From IMG/VR virus record IMGVR_UViG_3300003543_000028, positions 1 to 42,622 of that record: DNA of 42,622 nucleotides. One strand, given 5' to 3'. Source of the stretch: a virus. A program made the translations under genes and the position numbers. Below are positions 39,658 through 42,622 of the stretch, piece by piece. Each line of letters starts with the position of its first letter. The stretch's first letter is position 1. The notes below the pieces were generated by a model. That model saw only the letters and a list, made by a program, of their open reading frames with translations. It was not told where the DNA came from and did no database searches.

Positions 39658-40376
39658 AAAATGTTAATAACCTTGCTCAAATAGACAGTGAAATTAAGAT
39701 TGTTGATACAAATAAAGAAGCAATAATTAATGTTTCGGACAATATAGATAAAGTTACTACTGTTGCTAACGACTTAGCGGCTGTTATGAAAGTAGCAGAA
39801 GACTTAAATGAGACTATCTCAGAGATAGAAACAGTGGCTAATGGTTTAAACCTAACTTCTAGTAATATAGAATTAGTAGCTGATAACATCACTAGTATAG
39901 TAAACACTAGTGATAATATAACACCTATTACTACTATAGCAAACAGCATAGAAAGCGTTAATCTTATAAGTGAAAGTATCACTAGTTTAAATGCTTTATC
40001 TGATGAGCTTAATAAAATAAGCGTAGTATTTAATAATATTAGCCAGATAAATATAGTAGAAGACTATATTTCGGAGATTAATACACTAGCTATTAATATA
40101 GAAACATTACTAGATATGACAACAGGACATACTTTTAATGAGACAGAGTTCACTGGTAATGAAGGACAAACTAATTTTGGTTTTAATCATTCAGATTCTA
40201 GCTATTTGACAGTTCATTATAATGGGAGGCTTTTAAGCTCTAGTGACTGGACAGCATCTAATGGGACCTTAGTCACATTAGTTGACCCTGTTAATGATAC
40301 AGGAGATGAAATAACTATTAGAGCTTGGGATAGATTTAAAATCATTGACAGCAGTCTGGATATGGGAACACTATAA
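39645..40376 (+). CDS. Tail fibre-like protein with I/V/N repeats
   Basis: 243 residues, AAAGGAG 5 bases before ATG. Residues 15-155 consist of degenerate repeats of about 11-14 residues (VSDNIDKVTTVANDLAAV, LVADNITSIVNTSDNI), which look like a helical or trimeric fibre shaft. The C-terminal domain FTGNEGQTNFGFNH...LTVHYNGRLLSSSDWTASNG...DEITIRAWD is a beta-sandwich found in many phage fibre proteins (strand, turn, NGxxLxxxDxT). It is probably a fibre or fibre-anchoring protein; the partner is unknown. Confidence 0.68.
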   Translation: MGFIENVNNLAQIDSEIKIVDTNKEAIINVSDNIDKVTTVANDLAAVMKVAEDLNETISEIETVANGLNLTSSNIELVADNITSIVNTSDNITPITTIANSIESVNLISESITSLNALSDELNKISVVFNNISQINIVEDYISEINTLAINIETLLDMTTGHTFNETEFTGNEGQTNFGFNHSDSSYLTVHYNGRLLSSSDWTASNGTLVTLVDPVNDTGDEITIRAWDRFKIIDSSLDMGTL

Positions 40377-40408
40377 TATAAATAACCTCTTAACTGAAAG
40401 GAATAACT

Positions 40409-40729
40409 TTGAGTAGAACTAGAGACTTGATAAATGTTTTGTCTAAGACCAGAAAAGCTGAAGCTAGTGGTGTTAGTAGGGTTGAAAATTCAATACTTAA
40501 AACGACGGAATATTTATTAATAGAAGATAATAAAGCTATAACACCTAGTAAAATTATAGGTGATATAGTCTGGGGTATGGCATTGATATTTGATGAAACA
40601 AGACCGAATGTAATTGTAAATAGAGTTACTTGTAAAGCGTCAATTGATTGTAAGTCCATAGAATTTGATACAGAAGATAACCTCAATGGTTTCTTTTGTG
40701 TTGTCACTTACTTAACTGAAAGGGTATAG
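40409..40729 (+). CDS. Hypothetical protein with TTG start (1)
   Basis: 106 residues. The TTG start is supported by CTTAACTGAAAGG, which ends 7 bases upstream; the same 13 bases stand at the same distance before the TTG of the next gene. The sequence (LINVLSKTRKAEASGVSRVE) is helical at the N-terminus and beta-rich later. It lies among the fibre genes and may be a fibre-associated protein, but no family is recognised. Confidence 0.5.
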   Translation: MSRTRDLINVLSKTRKAEASGVSRVENSILKTTEYLLIEDNKAITPSKIIGDIVWGMALIFDETRPNVIVNRVTCKASIDCKSIEFDTEDNLNGFFCVVTYLTERV

Positions 40730-40730
40730 T

Positions 40731-40940
40731 TTGATAAAGCTAAATGACCACTATTTCATAGCTTGGCTAAATGTAGTAAAAGGCTATAAAGTTGAAGTTA
40801 AAAAAGAAGGTATATATGTTCATATGACCCCACAAAGCTATTCAATAGCGCTGTCGGAGTATAGTGAGTCATATAAACCCATCTTGAAAGAAATTAGAGC
40901 TTTTATAAAAAAGCTTAACCACTTAACACGCAATGTGTAA
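40731..40940 (+). CDS. Hypothetical protein with TTG start (2)
   Basis: 69 residues. TTG start one base after the stop of the previous gene, with AAAGG 7 bases upstream. Basic and aromatic (AWLNVVKGYKVEVKKEGIYV), no membrane segment. It may form a pair with the preceding small protein; function unknown. Confidence 0.5.
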   Translation: MIKLNDHYFIAWLNVVKGYKVEVKKEGIYVHMTPQSYSIALSEYSESYKPILKEIRAFIKKLNHLTRNV

Positions 40941-40972
40941 TAAGCTCAAAAGAGCAAAACAAAGGTAATACT

Positions 40973-41977
40973 ATGAGTGTATTAAAACAAGATAAGAGTT
41001 TAGTGTATGGTTTAACAGGAGAGTTAACAGCGTTAGTTCAAGCAGATGCAAATGAAGCTCAATTAAGAGCAGCAGCAGATAAAGCTAACTTAGAAAAGAT
41101 AGAGTCTGAAGAGTCTACTAGAGGTTCTGAAATTACTAGAGTTGAAGGTATTATTAGTTCAAATAAAAATATTTCTGTTTCAGTTGATAAAGACTTACAG
41201 TCTAATATTGATGGTTTAGAGTCTACTATAAATCTTAACAAAGCTGCAGCTGAGACTGCTATTAACTTAGTTCAATCTAACCTAGACTCTGAAATTAAAG
41301 ATACTAATAAAGATGTATCAGACTTAAATGATAGAGTTGATAATGTTTTATCTAATGTAGATGATGCTGCTTTAGACTCTTTATCTGAGGTTGTGACTTC
41401 ATTCCAAGAAGCTGATGGTAATTTAAATAAAGCTATTACAGACTTGGCGGCTCTTAGAACTTCTAAGATGATAGAGTACAAAGAAGAGTCTGATGCTAAA
41501 AATGCTCTTCAAGATAAAGAAACTGTAAGAGTTGAGAATAAGGTTGACACTGAAGTTAGTAGACTTGATAAAGGTTTAGCTTCTGAAGTTTCTAGAGCTC
41601 AAAAAGAAGAGGCACTTAAAGTTGCTATTGCAGCCAACTTAAGCGATTTAGCTAATATTTCAGTTGCTAGAACTAACATTGATGTTTATTCTAAAGATGA
41701 AGTAATTGCAGCTATTAAGACAGGTGGTTCAGTTCTAGCAACTGAAATGGTTACTGTATCTAACGACAAGATAGTATTTACAGAAGCTCCTAAAGGTGGT
41801 AGAGTATTAAACTTTATGACAGTTAGACATATCGATACAGAAAGTAGAGTTTGGGATATCCAAGTAACACTTGATGCTGGTGATGCTTCAGGTAAGACAT
41901 TCAATGTTCACGCAGATACAGCTGGTCAATTTGATGGTAAATCTGTAATGGGTCAATACGATTACATTATGGCTTAA
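40973..41977 (+). CDS. Tail fibre-like coiled-coil protein
   Basis: 334 residues, AAAGGT before ATG. Residues 35-245 are a long charged coiled coil (EIKDTNKDVSDLNDRVDNV, DTEVSRLDKGLASEVSRAQK), as in trimeric fibre shafts. The C-terminal 80 residues are beta-rich (MVTVSNDKIVFTEAPKGGRV, WDIQVTLDAGDASGKTF) and may be a head or docking domain. A perfect 36-base palindrome follows. Likely a fibre or whisker component; no exact family. Confidence 0.65.
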   Translation: MSVLKQDKSLVYGLTGELTALVQADANEAQLRAAADKANLEKIESEESTRGSEITRVEGIISSNKNISVSVDKDLQSNIDGLESTINLNKAAAETAINLVQSNLDSEIKDTNKDVSDLNDRVDNVLSNVDDAALDSLSEVVTSFQEADGNLNKAITDLAALRTSKMIEYKEESDAKNALQDKETVRVENKVDTEVSRLDKGLASEVSRAQKEEALKVAIAANLSDLANISVARTNIDVYSKDEVIAAIKTGGSVLATEMVTVSNDKIVFTEAPKGGRVLNFMTVRHIDTESRVWDIQVTLDAGDASGKTFNVHADTAGQFDGKSVMGQYDYIMA

Positions 41978-41978
41978 C

Positions 41979-42014
41979 AAACGAACAGAGATACTTAAGT
42001 ATCTCTGTTCGTTT
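41979..42014 (+). terminator. Perfect 36-base palindrome before the last fibre gene
   Basis: Two 18-base arms, AAACGAACAGAGATACTT and its exact complement, without a spacer. The RNA would fold into a long hairpin ending in GUUU, directly followed by the ribosome site (AAGGAG) of the gene at 42026. It can end or process the upstream message. Confidence 0.65.
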
Positions 42015-42025
42015 AAGGAGAATTT

Positions 42026-42622
42026 ATGGCGATAATAAGACATATAACAGATGATGTGTCTGTAAGTAATATCAGCGAAAGAAATAGCTTAAAAAGAAAA
42101 GTTGACGGTATGACAGTTCTAGTAGCAGATGCAATAGCTGATATAGACGCTGGACCGGGTAAAGCCGTGTACAGATACGATGCCGCTGATAATTCATTTG
42201 TGCTAGTAGCTAAATCTAGTGAAAGGACGATGGAGTTCAGTACTGAAGAAGTAGTTATATCTAATGGTGAGGTTCAAGCTTCTAATATACCAGCGAATAA
42301 CTTAATTTGGGGTGTATCTGTAATAGGTGGTAATGTAGTAAAGGTTAATTTAAGGCCAGAAGACCTTAACATTGTATTAGGTAAAATTCAAGGTTTATCA
42401 GATTATAATGGTATGAGTTTAAGGTTTAGTTATGCTTATGGCTCTTTAACTTCTCAGTTAAATGCTATGTTTGATTTAAAAGCTGATGCTTCTGAGGTTC
42501 AAACTATGTTTGATTTAAAAGCTGATGCTTCTGAGGTTCAAGCTATGTTTGATTTAAAAGCTGATGCTTCTGAGGTTCAAACTATTAAAGATTTAAAAGC
42601 TGATGCTTCTGAGGTTCAAACT
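42026..42622 (+). CDS. Tail fibre N-terminal part (open at right edge)
   Basis: ATG 42026 has AAGGAG 6 bases upstream. 199 codons run without a stop to the last base of the window. The start (MAIIRHITDDVSVSNISERN, followed by MTVLVADAIADIDAG and AVYRYDAADNSFVLVAK) is a domain type found at the N-terminus of tail proteins, probably the virion-anchoring part. Residues 148-199 are four 13-residue repeats of the type MFDLKADASEVQT, a coiled-coil shaft. The last codon is complete, and base 1 of the window continues in the same frame. Joined to 1-1677 this gives a fibre of about 757 residues. Confidence 0.75.
   Translation, partial: MAIIRHITDDVSVSNISERNSLKRKVDGMTVLVADAIADIDAGPGKAVYRYDAADNSFVLVAKSSERTMEFSTEEVVISNGEVQASNIPANNLIWGVSVIGGNVVKVNLRPEDLNIVLGKIQGLSDYNGMSLRFSYAYGSLTSQLNAMFDLKADASEVQTMFDLKADASEVQAMFDLKADASEVQTIKDLKADASEVQT
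42467..42622 (+). repeat. Four 39-base tandem repeats at the window end
   Basis: Units at 42467, 42506, 42545 and 42584, almost identical, each coding for 13 residues of the form FDLKADASEVQ(T/A) with a variable two-residue start (MF or IK). The fourth unit ends exactly at the last base. Confidence 0.9.

Noticed and set aside
39677-39982. Antisense ORF opposite the fibre gene, with hydrophobic product
   Set aside because: It is opposite a well-supported gene with a good ribosome site and has none itself; the hydrophobicity arises from antisense reading of Asn/Ile/Thr repeats.
1-42622. Autographiviridae (T7-like) genome with its own RNA polymerase
   Set aside because: No single-subunit RNA polymerase gene is present, and promoters look like host sigma-70 sites; only single proteins resemble T7 ones.
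1-42622. tRNA genes
   Set aside because: No cloverleaf with a TTCGANNC-type arm was seen in the few non-coding gaps; gaps of the right size are occupied by promoters and hairpins.

Overview
The window looks like the complete, or nearly complete, 42.6 kb genome of a short-tailed (podovirus-type) lytic phage. The sequence is AT-rich (roughly one third G+C by eye). It has no integrase, repressor/immunity module, RNA polymerase gene or tRNA gene. Seven promoter-like sites share one architecture: an extended TATAAT box behind two T/A-rich blocks about 11 bp apart and no clear -35 box. This resembles the sigma-70 promoters of Campylobacterota, so I suggest an Arcobacter/Sulfurimonas-like host; that is inference. 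Layout: two divergent transcription arms start from a 615-base intergenic region (33744-34358) and converge at 13758-13765, where the two last stop codons lie in one hairpin. The plus-strand late arm runs 34359-42622 and, if the molecule is circular, continues at 1-13765. Its order is small and large terminase, scaffold, major capsid protein, small head protein, head-tail adaptor, several fibre-like proteins, a fibre with an RCC1 beta-propeller, membrane protein/holin/lysozyme, tail nozzle, internal (ejection) proteins, a P22-type portal and a 1207-residue polyvalent ejected protein. The reading frame open at the right edge (from 42026) joins the frame open at the left edge (to 1677) without a shift. 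Together they make one fibre of about 757 residues, so the window ends are probably an artificial cut inside a repeat-bearing gene. The minus-strand arm (33743 down to 13758) holds the early and replication genes: two paralogous small proteins of unknown function, an SF3-type primase/helicase candidate, a Dda/RecD-like helicase, a gp2.5-like ssDNA-binding protein, family A DNA polymerase, 5'-3' exonuclease, ATP-dependent ligase, ThyX, ribonucleotide reductase NrdA/NrdB, a VRR-NUC nuclease and an SNF2-like helicase. The most interesting part is a compact operon at 20707-23498. It encodes a dATP/dGTP-pyrophosphohydrolase-like protein, a ThyA-family enzyme that looks more like a dCMP hydroxymethylase than a thymidylate synthase (ThyX is encoded separately), a minimal GNAT acetyltransferase and a NodU/TobZ-family carbamoyltransferase. 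A MazG-like pyrophosphatase lies just downstream, and a degenerate C-terminal remnant of a dCMP deaminase lies further down the arm. Together these suggest that the phage makes a hypermodified cytosine, for example carbamoylated 5-hydroxymethylcytosine, and removes competing nucleotides. The genome also avoids GATC strongly (about ten sites, four of them in one gene), which points to restriction pressure from the host.
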